Part shown: positions 11,731 through 24,340 of the stretch, piece by piece | Position numbering within the stretch: position 1 is the first letter of the stretch | Layout: the number at the start of each line of letters is the position of its first letter | Source of the DNA: Dreissena polymorpha | Taxonomy: Eukaryota; Mollusca; Bivalvia; Myida; Dreissenidae | Assembly: GCF_020536995.1 (NCBI RefSeq) | Contig: NC_068359.1 | Coordinates: forward strand, 122,015,661-122,079,660 | Reading direction: 5' to 3' | Length of the DNA stretch: 64,000 bases | Translations under genes and position numbers: made by a program | Notes under the pieces: model-generated | Databases searched by the model: none | What the model was told of the DNA's origin: nothing | Seen by the model: only the letters and a program-made list of their open reading frames with translations

Positions 11731-14289
11731 GTATGCTATTCAGATCAGAAAGAAAGAGAAAAGAGCGGAACATAGCTGTCACGTGCGTTTAAAAACAGGA
11801 ACATGAAAATAAAAACTAACGCGTTATAATGTAAGCGTCAATGGTTGCGTTTATTGTAGATGAGTCCATACTGTAAGTGAAGTCAACGAATATATAACTT
11901 TGATATATATGTATATACTTATTAAATAACAACTTAATGGAATTTAGAATATTGATTATGCAATCGGAAATAAATCAAAATATGATCTTTTTGTTAACGT
12001 TTTTGTATTTATTCACTTACTTCTCAATAATTATTCACTTAAACTTCTTGTGAAATAAAGAATGCAGTACAAACTTGTTACCAGTTGGCATGCACACTTT
12101 TATAAAGTACGAACCTAGTTTATGCTTTTATATGTTAATTTATCCTTCTTCATGATCTTTAAACTAGTTTTTATTTACGGTTATTGGAGAACTGAACTGT
12201 TACTATTTTACTGTGAAATTGATCGTTTACAGGTAATTAGAACGTCAGATTTCGATACAAATTGAGTATACGAATTAATTTGTGTGTGCTTGGGTTTGAA
12301 ATAAATAAATATGACATATCTCGACAAAATATACAACAATAATGGGTTGTGCAGATAAAAGGAAGACACCCTTTCTATCAAAAGATGTTATTATGTTTCC
12401 ACTGCCGTTCCAGAAATGCCTATGAAAAATCTTCCGGTGCTTCACGTAAACAATGGCGAAACGGAAGTGACGTATTGTCAGTCTGGAGAAATTGCAAGAT
12501 ACTTAGCCAGAAAATTTGGTATTTAAAGATGCTTTTTATTATTTGTTTGATAACTATGCCTAACAATTATACTTGTCTCAAGTTGTTATAAACAAAGAAA
12601 GAATTAAACGAAGGCTTATGGGCATGATAAGAACAGTTAACCAGACAAAGTCAGTGCATTTAATGATGTCTTCATTTTCTTCGTTTTCGTTTGATTAATA
12701 AAAGACATTTTCTATCATTTACGCATACAACACACACATTCATTTTGTATATTGTCCATACCTATAAATAAAAACCGTTCGCGACTACTAGAGTTTCACA
12801 AAACATTAAAGTTTTACGTTATATTCTTATCATGCAATTTGTCCAAAAATTGTGAGTCACGACAAATATTAATTTGGCCAAAAATGGGGTGTCCGAAAAT
12901 TTAGAGTGTCCGAAAGTAATTACGGTAATTGAAATTTAATCTTGTTTGGGGTTTGCGAGACCGAAGACGATCTTTTTAGTTGACCTCAAGATGCAAACTC
13001 ATACTTAAATGCAAAATACTGACGACACACGTGTTTCCCTATAGGTCTTTATGGCGACAGCGAGGAGGAGAGTCTGTTGGTGGATGAGGTGTACGACACG
13101 GTCGGTGACGTCAGGAAGGTCTTCGTGCAGATACACCTCTGTGCAGACGACAATACAAAAGTATGATACCATTCCGTAACCGAATGTTCGAAACTAAAAA
13201 ACTGACTCCAGTTGCCAAAATATTTTAAAACTTATGTTTTTTTTCATCATACATCAAATTGGCATCAAGGCCGATTCTTACCAAAACGGAAGTTATTCAG
13301 TACATAAAAACACATGGTCAAGAAATATATGATTAAAATGTGTTTCAAAAAAAGCAATTTCTTTCATTTGTTTTGAAACTCCAAACGCACTATTTTTGTT
13401 TTTATACATCTACTTCATATGAATTGTAATTTGGATTTTTGTTTCATAAACAGCGCGAGCTCGCTACAAATCTAGTCAGCGATGTCCTCCCCACATTCTA
13501 CAGCTATTTTGAACGGCGGAAGCGCGAGTACGGTGAGAACGGATTCATTGTCAGCGGCAAGGTGAGAAGTAACCTCTTGCACAACGGCTACACTCTAATC
13601 ACTTTTGCAGATGGCTCGGAAAGCAGTCCCTAGTCAAGTTATCAGTTATCCGGACATTTCAAACGCAACGCGTAATAACATCCACTCCATTTGGCTTTGC
13701 AGGAGCTGAAAGAGCGTAGTTGCAATTATTGGGATTACAGTTAAAAAACTATTAAAAACAATTATTCCTAAATTGTTTTTTATGATACATATAATGGTGG
13801 ATAAAAAAAACAACACAACATGTATGTTGACATAAGTTGTGAGTGCCCCCAATCCAAAGAAATTAGGCTAGATCAGCGAACGTCAGCTCTGCTTATTGGG
13901 TGCAATGGAACGAACTGTTCAATAGCAAGTTAACGTTTGTTTACTGTATGTTTATTTCTACCTTTCTAACATAACACTAAATGTTGACATCACGTCACGA
14001 TAGCTCCTAGTTGAAAAGATTCTTTATACATTTAACAAAAGCCAAAATAAGGTAATCATTTCCGTATGTAATATTGTTCACTGCAATCAGTCATACGACA
14101 ACGGTTGTCTCCCTTCTTCAGCTGACGCTTGCGGACCTCGCGGTGTTCAATATGGTGGACAGCATCATAGAAATGGGTCAACAGTCGTTATGGCAACCGT
14201 ACCCAGAATTACTAAAACACCACGAAAACGTCAAGAAAAACACACGCATTGCTGAGTGGCTTCAAAAACGTCCGAAAACCGAGGTGTAA
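11595..14289 (+). CDS. sigma-class glutathione S-transferase, five-exon gene (span)
   Basis: Five exons (11595-11730, 12414-12518, 13045-13160, 13454-13561, 14122-14289) join in phase to 633 bases: 210 residues plus stop, the normal size for sigma GSTs and the related hematopoietic prostaglandin D synthases. The N-terminal thioredoxin-like half starts YLLTYFNKRGGGEIVRL with the expected catalytic tyrosine at residue 9. It also has W40, the turn NLPVL with its cis-proline at residue 52, and the glutathione-binding pair Q68-S69 followed by EIARYLARKFG. The all-helical C-terminal half ends with the class-typical LTLADLAVFNMVD, then an HHENVKKNTRIAEWLQKRP tail. The predicted role is cytosolic glutathione conjugation or isomerisation. 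Every internal boundary has GT/AG. Two ATGs lie two codons apart at the start; the first is used. Splicing is inferred, not shown by transcripts. Confidence 0.92.
12414..12518 (+). CDS. GST exon 2
   Basis: The acceptor is in CCGTTCCAG; the first two bases complete a glutamate codon, then MPMKNLPVLHVNNGETEV follows. It carries the glutathione-site proline and the Q-S pair, and ends after AGAAAATTTG at donor GTATTT, one base into a glycine codon. Confidence 0.92.
13045..13160 (+). CDS. GST exon 3
   Basis: The acceptor is CCCTATAG. It encodes GLYGDSEEESLLVDEVYDTV and continues into the helices that bridge the two domains, ending LCADDNTK. The donor is GTATGA, at a codon boundary. Confidence 0.92.
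13454..13561 (+). CDS. GST exon 4
   Basis: The acceptor is CATAAACAG. It encodes RELATNLVSDVLPTFYSYFE and on to NGFIVSGK, the segment just before the conserved C-terminal LTLADL. The donor is GTGAGA. If the intron were retained, the frame would run 23 more codons to a stop at about 13631-13633, giving a protein without the last 55 residues. Confidence 0.92.
14122..14289 (+). CDS. GST exon 5 with stop
   Basis: The acceptor is CCTTCTTCAG. It encodes LTLADLAVFNMVDSIIEMG through PKTEV and the stop TAA at 14287-14289. LTLADLAVF is the hydrophobic core motif shared by the GST C-terminal domain. Confidence 0.92.
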   Translation: MTLADLAVFNMVDSIIEMGQQSLWQPYPELLKHHENVKKNTRIAEWLQKRPKTEV

Positions 14290-16001
14290 GCCTTAAAGAC
14301 ACTGAGACACTTAGTATAAATTATTTATAAAACGACGTGCATCAATCAAACACTCAGACATCTTACGTTGCTTCAATTAAATAGTTGTTGATTACGTTGT
14401 TTAACGCTTCTTGCCACGTTTCTCGCACAAGAATTCGAATACGTGTTTTGGTGTACATTTGGTTGTGCAGTTTATGTTGAAATTAACGATTCTCGACATG
14501 TGCATTTTCCTAAGCAGGAATTATTCAGGTTTCTTTCGTATTTATATTATATATAAATATTGTCGTAGAAATTGCATGTACAAATAAAAACATGCATAAA
14601 TTTGAGTACGGTTTATGGTTATTATGGGTTGTATCATCATAGACCCGTGTCCGAAAAACAAAATAGTTTTAAGAAGAACTTCCAAAATCATCAAACTTGC
14701 AATTGAGAATGTGCGATGTTAAATATCCGACGCAAAACATGTTCACCTTAGAATGTCTAGTATATTGTGTAATTTTTCCTCGGGATGGGACGAACGTTTT
14801 AAAAGGAAATAATTTATATTCTGCATAATGTTTAGTTTTTCGCTATGCATAGTAAAATATCTTAGAAATAATCTAAGAATAACTGTATTTGTTTCGTTAA
14901 ATGTAAGAAAGCTTTGCGACAGTCTTAAAAGTTTATAATTTTCTAATAATTTGGATTGAAAACATTAAAATATCAAGTCACCAAAAGCTGAACCTACACT
15001 TATATGTGCTTACTACTACTGTACTATTTCTTATCCCTGGAAAGCTCTGTGAAAAATCTATCTAAGACAAATAATTATCTAAGCTAATGATAAGAAAACT
15101 ATTAGAAACTTTCTGATTACATAGTCTTAAAAAATCGATGTTAAGGTCTTATGCAAGATTTATTTAAGGACAACAGCATTTTAAGATGTTTATAAAGTAT
15201 CTTCACAACGTAGGCTACCCCATGATTCAACAATTACCATTAAATCATATAAATTGTATCAATTCTTTGATAAAAATTGTATAAGAAAGCTTTAGAATAC
15301 CATCCCTGAACTATTTAATTCATTTTAATGTTACATATTCTTTAGAAAAACGGACATTAAATCTGCATCAATCAAACTCTGAATACATAGTCGTGTTGTT
15401 ATGAGCTACGCAATTTTTATTCGATTCTACAGATCTTATAGTTAAAGTTTTACTCAGGCGATCAATACGCCCTCCCTGCCCATGCTTTTTGCGCAGATCA
15501 CGTGTTTGCAAAGGGTTTAATTGTACGTAGCGTGCTTTTTGAAGAACAGATGATTTAATCGAAGAACACGTGCAGGTCATTTCGAAATAAGAACTTGATT
15601 GGTTAGCCTATTCATGTTAATAAATGAAATTAAAAAAAACGACAACCTATTTGTCCCGCTAAAATGTAAAACGTCATTTTCTCGTGTTGGGTTGAAAAAG
15701 GCGTGTGCTTACTACTAGTATTTAACTGTGTAAACCGGAAATAAAACGATTTATATATAATGGAAACAAAATTCTTGCTTTGAAATAATGATTGATTTAT
15801 CCCACTTATTTAAAGTTGCATAATGATTTTTTTGTGACTGCAAAGACACAAAAGTTAAAAAGTTCGGACATGTTGATATTACAGTTTACAATATCGAATA
15901 TTAGAATAAGGAGAAACCGATTCGTTCCGATCACTATAATTTTTTTACACAACAAAGCATATTTCGTCGGTGTTTTTCGTCACTACTTTGACAAGCTCTA
16001 G
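14290..16001. other. downstream region of GST, no gene seen
   Basis: AT-rich. AATAAA-type polyadenylation candidates exist (for example near 14585), as expected by chance and possibly used by the GST transcript. No other gene or repeat is recognised. Confidence 0.4.
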
Positions 16002-16230
16002 TTTACCCATTTATGCCAAGCGTCTAGAAAAAAGGCCTTGGCAAACAGCGTAGACCTAGATGAGACGCCGCATGATGCGGCGTCTTACAGGGTCTGCGCT
16101 GTTTGCTTAATGGAATTTCTCTAAGAAATATTCTAAATATATAAATAAATATACTAGACATCCCTAATTTTGGAAATAAATTGATTTAATTTAGAAGGAT
16201 GGGAGAGTCCACTAGGCATAAATGCGTTAA
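16002..16230. mobile_element. MITE of the ACCCATTTATGCC family, copy 1
   Basis: About 229 bases, bounded by TTTACCCATTTATGCC and the inverted GGCATAAATGCGTTAA. Inside is a GC-rich hairpin (GAGACGCCGCATGATGCGGC) flanked by inverted AAACAGCGYAGAC-type arms, then an AT-rich half containing GACATCCCTAATTTTGG. The copy at 38813-39041 is the same unit in the opposite orientation. Confidence 0.85.
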
Positions 16231-17480
16231 GCCTTCATAGAAGTATCCGCGTGCAATCGCATTATTGTTTGATGTAGTGGAAATCCGAAAACTGGAAATA
16301 TCAACACATGTATTGATGCAAAACAAACAGACTGCAACATTTGAGCTTTATTGTGATGGATTATAAATGTTACGCAAAACATAAAGTGATATGTATATAG
16401 CCTCATCGATTTGTGGTGTAAAGACAGATGTTTGAAATAAATTTAATTTAATTGAAACATCGGAAAATTGTAAGCAAGAAAAAAAAATCCAAAATTTAAA
16501 CAATGAGCTTTTACAGAAACACAGGATCAACTTTGTTTTACTATTAATTTTCTAAAATGTGAACAAAATGGGAAATGGTTGAAAATTTAAATGGTATATG
16601 GTATTCTTGTTCAAACATTTGCTTATTTTTTCAAATAACTCATAATAAAAAAAGTTCAGACTGCCAAAATAAACATGTTAAAGTTCAATTTTCAAATAAA
16701 ATTGCACAACAAAAACGCACCCTGTGTTACCAATGAGCATCTAATGGTCAATAATGAAATTCCACACACATGGGCTCGCTCATTTGAACAAATAGCAAAC
16801 ACAGCTTAATAAATAGCATGCACAGTTTACCAAAAATGATCTAAGTTAACTTAACAGCATAAACCCATGAGGATGGGCGGATTCAAAGACTGCTTTGCAT
16901 TTTAAATGCAATGTTTATGCCGTAGCCCGTGATTTTGTCTATTTTCAGTGTCTTTTTCGTCCATTTTACTCGGAAACAAGGGTCATTGTAAAAACATAAG
17001 TGTACCATACGATAATGTATATTTAATTAAAAAGTCAGTAACCAACATAAATTGTTTAAATAAGTCGGGGTTGAAGACAAAAAGAAGCTTTTTAATACAA
17101 AAGTGTGTGGCTACATAAAAAATACACCACAAAATAGTACAGTCCAAGAGACAGCTTTACCCCTGAATAGATTAAACTGTGATAACATTGAGTTTGGGCC
17201 AGTGTGATTGACTGGTTTTCTGCTGGACATCTTCTGAATAACATGAAGGTTCATGATAAACCTTAAATCCCAGAGGAGATATGAACCAGATACGAAAACA
17301 ATAAACGCTAAACTGTTGACCTTGAGCAAGTGTTATTTCGTTATGCCTTTTACACATTTTATAAAAACATGTAAGTTTAACATTGTAACCAAAATTTCAT
17401 GAAAACCCACCAAGATTAAATTGTACATGTATATGCAGCAGACACAAAAATGGTGGTTAAAAACTATCCTCCGAAATCGT
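16231..17480. other. AT-rich sequence with an old repeat flank
   Basis: No gene seen. From about 17170 the sequence (GATATGAACCAG, TTGACCTTGAGCAAG) resembles the flank of the minisatellite that follows and the stretch at 17.9-18.2 kb. This suggests that 17.17-18.2 kb is one degraded repeat element. Confidence 0.4.
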
Positions 17481-17850
17481 AACGTTGACCTTGAACTGGC
17501 ATGAAAGACTAATGCCATCTGACCATTGTCTAAATAACCTAACCCTTGACCTTGAACCGGCATGACAAACTCATGCCATCTGACCATTGTCTAAATAACC
17601 TAAAGATTGACCTTCAACCGGCATGACAAACTCGTGCCATCTGACCGTTGTCTAAATAACCTAAACATTGACATTGAACTGGCATGACAAACTCATGTCA
17701 TCTGACTATTGTCTAAATTACCTTAAACCTTGACCTTTAACCAGCATGACAAACTCATGCCATCTGACCATTGTCTAAATAACCTTGACCTTGACATTGA
17801 ACCGGCATGACAAACTCATTCCATCTGACCATTGTCTAAATAACCTTATT
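17481..17850 (+). repeat. 61-bp minisatellite, six units
   Basis: Six imperfect head-to-tail units start near 17485, 17546, 17607, 17668, 17730 and 17791. Each contains TTGACCTTGAACCGGCATGA, then CAAACTCATGCCATCTGACC and ATTGTCTAAATAACCT. The units differ by a few substitutions each. There is no coding frame. Confidence 0.9.
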
Positions 17851-19794
17851 ATTTAGGCGAGTTTTTACAAAAATCCTCCAAATGGCGTAGGAGATATGGC
17901 GCAGAAATGGAGACTCAAAGTGGACATTAACCTTGAACTGGCATGACAGATCTATGCGTTTTGCACATCACAGGCACCTCAACGATCTAAACACTGTAGC
18001 AAAGTTGTCTGAAAATTATTTTATGGAATAGGAGATGTGGATTTGATAAGAAAACAGAGGTGCAAATTTTAGACCATACACTATCACATTGACATTGGGC
18101 AAGCGTTACTGGCTCATGCCTACTAATCATTTTCTTAATGACCTTAACCATGTTTAGGGCAGATGGAATAAAGGCATTCCTATAATACCCCCATCTGATT
18201 TGAAACGGGGAATCAATAAAAGAAACGAAAATATTATAAACGTACACACAAAATAACTGTGAAATTATATTATTTACATAGAGTATGGAACATTACACTA
18301 ATGGAAAACAAATGTATAGTTATATAGATTATACAAAATAGCAATTACACGATTTACGATTGATACCAATGAATGACGCGAAGATGGTTTTTACAATGCT
18401 ACGAAAAAAACAATAGACCTTATTGATTATGTGCAAGTTATCAGGTTAAAACAATAAAATAATGCAAACAATTTACTAGTTATTGTAAATAAGTTTCAAT
18501 AATAAGCATTCAAATATAATCTATATTTAAATACATAGATATGTTTACAAGAATACAGTGACGATAACATGCTAAGTTATACAACCATACAGTTATATTC
18601 TTCAAATCTTATAATCGAATTATACTTAAAACACAACAATTTGGTAATATAATATGGCACTAAATAAGGAAGAAATATGTCAACATTGTCTGGTTGTATG
18701 GGTTTCTAAGTGTTGGGTATAAGTATGTAATGGAGTTTATAATCTGTTAAAACTTTGTAAATAAACCATGTTTTACACATAATCGCTTTACACATAATCG
18801 CTCTTTTGTTTTCCAACATTGTTAATAATTACCATATCAAACTGCAATACCAACTGCTTTGACTTGGAAAAGAATTGCTTTTCAGCGTTAAAAGGTGATA
18901 GGAATATGGCAATATAATCATAGTGTGGAACAACAGCAGCATTTAAAAAAAATAGAATGATGATTCAATATATACCCCAGAAATAGAATACATGTTGCTT
19001 TCTTTTATAGTGATCATTAATTATATCCACACTTTAAAAATACTGTAACATGCGACTTTGACATCAAGTGCAGGTTATGCATCTAGTTTAATTCAGAAAG
19101 ATTAGTTAACTTTCCATAAGCATGTTACCATAAATTGTTAATAGTTTATCAGTTACAAGCAGTCTCGTTGTTGTTATAATGCATGGCAATTGTGACTAGA
19201 CATATTCCATATTATGCGATAGACAGGTATTTTCATAATTAAACATATTCATGCATGAAAAAGCCCAACTTTCTTCTTGTCAAACATTATGTCGGGGCAA
19301 GTCAGATTAATACAAAAAAAACGGAATAACGTTATATGAAGTTTCCTCAATGCAGACTAACCCCTTTCCTACTTTGCATAATGACTTGACAAATGAAGTG
19401 TTTAATAGAGTTGAAGTTTCCTCATGCACAAAACAATGGTGTGCAACTACAAAAGAGTGTGGTCTGTAAAGCAATAACATGTATACAGTGATTAATGTCA
19501 ATATCCCGTGTGTATGTTGCTTTTATATCAACTATATCAATAACAAATTATCTACATATCAACTCCTAAAAAAACATATGACCTTTTTTGAAGTTCTGAT
19601 TGTTAGGCTATTTTGTTTCTGGACATTTCATAATCATAGATAGCTATCTTAATGCACAGCTTGAACCTTGTACCAAATATAAGACTAATAAAAAAATGCT
19701 GCCCCAACAATGATTATGATGAACAATCTCCAGGAATTAAAAGTTTTAGATTACAGGAATGACTGAGGTGTTTGATAAGTAAATAAAATTTAAC
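17851..19794. other. non-coding sequence
   Basis: The first 350 bases continue the degraded repeat (TTGACATTGGGCAAGCGTTA at about 18090). The rest is AT-rich with nothing recognised on either strand. Confidence 0.4.
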
Positions 19795-20052
19795 AAGAGA
19801 TGTGTTTGTCAGAAACACAATGCCCCCCTACTGCACCGCTTCGAAGCAATATATTTGACTTTTGACCTTGAAGAATGACCTTGACCTTTCACCACTCAAA
19901 ATGTGCAGCTCCATGAGATACACATGCACGCAAAAAAAAGTTCATCATCTTCAATATTGCAAAAATTATTGGCGATGTTAAAGTTTTCGGATGGATGGAC
20001 AGACTGACAGACCGTTCAATTGCTATATGCCCCCCTACCGGGAGCATAAAAA
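19795..20052. repeat. dispersed repeat with ATGCCCCCCT ends
   Basis: It contains GTCAGAAACACAATGCCCCC near the left, TTGACCTTGAAGAATGACC and CCATGAGATACACATGCACG in the middle, and ATGCCCCCCTACCGGGAGC at the right. I recognise this as a widespread molluscan interspersed repeat. Its mobility class is unknown to me. Confidence 0.6.
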
Positions 20053-20400
20053 ACATGAAACAAATACTAAAAACAGATGCCACATTTCTTTTAAGGATAC
20101 CAATTAAGGGGCAATGAGACTATCAACACAACAGAAAAGTCATTTATAAAAGGATCATTAACTTTAACTGTTTTTTTTTACATAATGGAGTTGCAAACAC
20201 TGAGACAAAAACTGGCATATGTTAGTTTTTTGTTTTGTTTTAGTTCATCTGATTTTCTTTGTGGCTTTCAACTGTTTTTCAGTTATATCAACAGGGTTAT
20301 TAAAGTGCATACACTTATGCCAGTAACTAAAAAACTACCTCTTGAATCTGAGGTAGGGAGGGAATGGCAGTAGAAAGGATTACATGACCAAGCTGAGCTT

Positions 20401-20595
20401 TGTTTTGAGAAAACTGGGCTTAATGCATGTGCATTAAGTGTCATCCCAGATTAGCCTGTGCAGTCCCCACAGGCTACTCAGGGATGGCACTTTCCGCATA
20501 AACTTTATTTTCAGTAAGGAGGGACTTCTTTGAAACTAAAAATACAATAAAAGCGGAAAGTGTCGTCCCTGATTAGCATGTGCGGACTGCATGAG
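20401..20595. mobile_element. MITE of the GTGTCGTCCCAGATTAGCC family, truncated copy 4
   Basis: The left arm (GAGAAAACTGGGCTTAATGC, CATCCCAGATTAGCCTGTG) and the centre are intact, but the right arm stops within CGGACTGCATGAGCC. The 205-bp tandem array begins shortly after the break. Confidence 0.85.
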
Positions 20596-20649
20596 CCTAG
20601 TTTTTTCAGAATGCGGCTCAAGCTGTACACCAGTTTTGTGAAAGGACAC

Positions 20650-21600
20650 AGGATTGAACTAATGCAAATGAAATGTTCACCACCCAATGCATTGAAATGT
20701 TATGTTTGTAAAGATACCAACATGATAAATAAAGGGTTAGTATTGACTGAGCCTTTCGAAAAGAACCACGACATATGTTGATCAAATTGATAGTGATTAC
20801 AAAATATAAAAAAGACTAAAATTGTATAATCTTTAAGCTAATACAAAATTATGCCTTTGCAAATAATGTAAATTAAATTTGCACCACACAATGCATTGCA
20901 ATGTAATGTTTGTAAAGATACCAACATGATAAATATAGGGTTAGTATTGACTGAGCCTTTCGAAAAGAGCCACGGCATATGTTGATCAAATTGAAAGTGA
21001 TAACAAAATAAAAAATGACTTAAATTGTATAATCTTTAAGCTAATACAAAATTATGCCTTTGAACATAATGCAAATCAAATTTGCACCACCCAATGCATT
21101 GAAATGTAATGTTTGTAAAGATACCAACATGATAAATATAGGGCTTGTATTCACTGAGTCTTTCGAATAGAGCCACGACATATGTTGATCAAATTGATAG
21201 TGATTACAAAATAAAACAAAAAAAACTAAAATCGTATGGTCTTTGTGCTCATTCAAAATCGTGAATTTGCAAATAATACAAATAAAATTTGCACCACACA
21301 ATGCATTGAAATGTAACGTTTGTAAAGATACCTACAAGATTAATATAGGGATAGTATTGACTGAGCCTTTCGAAAAAAGCTTCGACACACGTTGATAACA
21401 CTGATAGTGATTACAAAATAAAAAAATGACTAAAATTCTAGAATCTTTGAGCGATTATAAAATAATGATTTTGCAAATAATGTACATTAGGTTTCACCTC
21501 ACAATGCATTGAAATGTAACGTTTCTAAGAATACCAACATGAATAGTATAGAGTTGTTTTTGACCAAGCCTTTTGAAAAAAGCAACGACATATGTTTATC
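20650..21600 (+). repeat. 205-bp tandem array, five units
   Basis: Units begin with ATGCATTGAAATGTAATG-type sequence near 20691, 20895, 21098, 21305 and 21508, a period of 203-207. Each holds GATACCAACATGATAAATA, TTGACTGAGCCTTTCGAAAA and CATATGTTGATCAAATTGA. Divergence rises toward the right-hand unit, which grades into unique sequence. There is no long conserved frame. Confidence 0.9.
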
Positions 21601-22359
21601 GGATTATGGAAGTGTAAACAATGATACGCATGATTTGGTCTCAAATTCAACAAACCTTTGCAAAGAATACTTCTTTGTTGGCAACACTTGGTTAATGTGT
21701 AATCTTAATCTGACTTGATCGCTTTGTCAAGGTCTCTCTGTCAAAATAGCGGCTGTGAAAATTTGCCTCGTCGCGCGAAGTCTCGTTTGGTCGCAAGTCT
21801 CGTTTCCGTTTTGCGTAACAACGCGTTAGCTTGTTCTTCGCTTCATTTGAGTTTCGCATCCCTTTGTTTGTAAAGGTCCCTGAATAAAGTCATGCATATT
21901 TAAACAATATATGTTGTATAATTTATGCAAAAGGTTTGAGTTCTCCAATTATATTCATTCACAAATGGAAACATGATATTTATATCGTGTTAAATGCAAT
22001 AGTTTCGAACGGTGCTTTATAGAAAAGAATCAAGAAACAATGATCATATTGTACGTGTCGCGGAAGAGATTGTTAATGAATGAATAAAATAGTCCACTTT
22101 CTGCAGCGTCTTCATGACGTAGTATTTTTTCTCAGTCCATTTATAATATGAGGTTATTTATAGATGCGCCTGTCGATAAACAAAGGAAAGTCCACGTCGC
22201 TAACAACGCAATAGGTTACGCTCTCACAAACACCTCAATGACGTTGTACAGGTCGTAAATTGAGGCTATTAATAGATTCGAGAGAAAGTAAACGCTTATT
22301 TATATTCTCAATTAATAAAACTTTGAATATAAGTTCAACAATAACTTCAGCGATACGAT
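21601..22359. other. non-coding spacer
   Basis: No gene recognised. Short related phrases (GCGTAACAACGCGTTAGC, GTCTCGTTTGGTCGCAAGTC) suggest degraded local duplication. Confidence 0.35.
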
Positions 22360-24340
22360 AGACAAAAACAAAAAAATGTTTCATAATCGCTAAACCCGAA
22401 TATAACAAACAATTTATAATAATGATACGAATTTACCTGTTTCGTAACCTTGTTCATGCTAATACAGCGGGTATTTCTGGAAAACGTTCTTTGGTTCTCA
22501 ACAAATAGCGGCGATCTTTTGTATTTACGGGTGCTAGCAACGCAATAGTAGAAGGTTAGTAGAAGGTTTAGCTTGTTTATATTCACAGTTCTCAATACAT
22601 AGACAGTTGGATATGAGTCCATCAATTACAAATGTACTACATGCATAATATAGGCAACCTTGAAAATGCTTTATAATCGCTAAAACCGAAAACAACTAAA
22701 TTTATTATATTAAATATATTTATAATAATAAATATCTTTTTAAAATGTATTCGGCGTATACACTGACATTTAAATAAAGTTCGTAATTTACTTTTCTAAA
22801 TAAATAAATACAATTAAACAAAAGTTAAACTATTGTGTTGTGTTTTATACTTGTAAGTTGCATATTCACCGCATGAAATGTGTGTTAGCATTGTCAAACC
22901 ACACATTAGTGTGAGTACCGGTAGATAAAAAATATATTACGGGTAGAGCACTTCATATGTGTCCTCATATGCCTTGTTATGAGTATCTTTCTTCACTATC
23001 GAAATATATCGTATGTTGATATTTGATTTAAACGCAGTTTTCTTTCGACACATTTAAATCACACGTCAATAGCGCCGTCATGCGAAAATGGGTCTTATGC
23101 GTTTCGGCAAGCGTTTGTTAAACCCAACATGTGCTTTTGCGCAGTCAGGCCATAGGCGATGCTGTTCGCTATAAAATCACTCAATATGTTATGTTTCTCC
23201 TTACCAGAAGGAGAGATAGCTGAGTGGGCTATTTATATGATGGGCGCATATGGAATAAGACCCATTTTCGCATGACGAGGGTCATTACAAATCTCATTGC
23301 GAATTGAAAATGCCACCTTTCAGAACAATGCTTTTTGATACAAAATTGAATTCAAAATAGCAAACTTGTTAATAATGGCAGTCTATCCATACATTAAGAA
23401 ATGATTTCCAGACGTGCTGACCAAGTACGGCAAACATTGTGGTATGATAATTAAACAATTTTCTCTTATCGTGACACTATACTATTTCGCTTATGATTGT
23501 TTTCTCATCTTGGAGGCGAAAGTGAAATTCTGCGAGATGGATTGTAACGCGTAATTGTAACAGGGCCACAATTTGTGTCGTTTGAGCATACAGAGAGTAG
23601 TCCGGAATTCCTTACACTGAACAGTGCTACATCATTTGAATTGAGCACACACGCAGTGATGTAGCAAAAATTCAGAGGTTGTATCTCGAATCAGCTTAGT
23701 AAATATTAGAAAATATTCATGCGTGTCTGTTGGCGTAATGTAAAAGTCACTAAGATGAAAACTGAGTAAAACAGCTACGCCTAAAAGCACATTAGTGCTC
23801 TATACCTATGCTTATGTCAGCGTTGTTGACACCGTGTGAACTGCTCGGGTAACAAGTATAGCATAAATAGCAATGTTTATATACTTTATTCCTTCATATA
23901 CAAGATACGAAGATTATTGTATATTTTGAATTTGTATATGGTGTCAAAAATCTCAAGTTTTGTACACGGAACTTTCATTATGAATTTATATTCTTGGTGA
24001 GATAGTTATATGATATTAGAAAAATATTCCTTTAATATGATGGTGACTGCAAATTTCTTTATATTAAGTTCTCCTTACCATTTTCATCATACTTTATATG
24101 CTTTCAGAACGTCCAAAAAGCATGTTGTTTTTATTTTGTCTAAGTTATTTCTATGCAATAATAAGGATGATAAAAAGTGCACACAAAACTCGACCCGTGC
24201 GCTATCACACACACTTTATAAAGTTGAATGGCGTGTGTTCATTTCAAACTTGCGATTGATTTTGAAAAATGAATTGCGTGTTAAATTATGCAATAGCGAA
24301 CATCTTCAGTGCATTCAGCGCTTTGATTCATTTGTTTTGA
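22360..24340 (-). repeat. long dispersed repeat, copy C, inverted
   Basis: Read on the minus strand it follows copy A. Shared blocks include the one around 1300-1740, the TTGTTACCCGAGCAG block, the internal inverted repeat (23076-23276), and the TTGTTCTCAACAAATAGCGG / GAACTGTGAATATAAACAA block at the far end. A stretch of about 300 bases near 22.36-22.72 kb appears twice in diverged form. The insertion seen in copy A at 1745-2690 is absent. Confidence 0.7.

Noticed and set aside
17481-17850. CRISPR-like spaced repeats.
   Set aside because: Units are contiguous diverged tandem repeats without unique spacers, in a eukaryotic genome.
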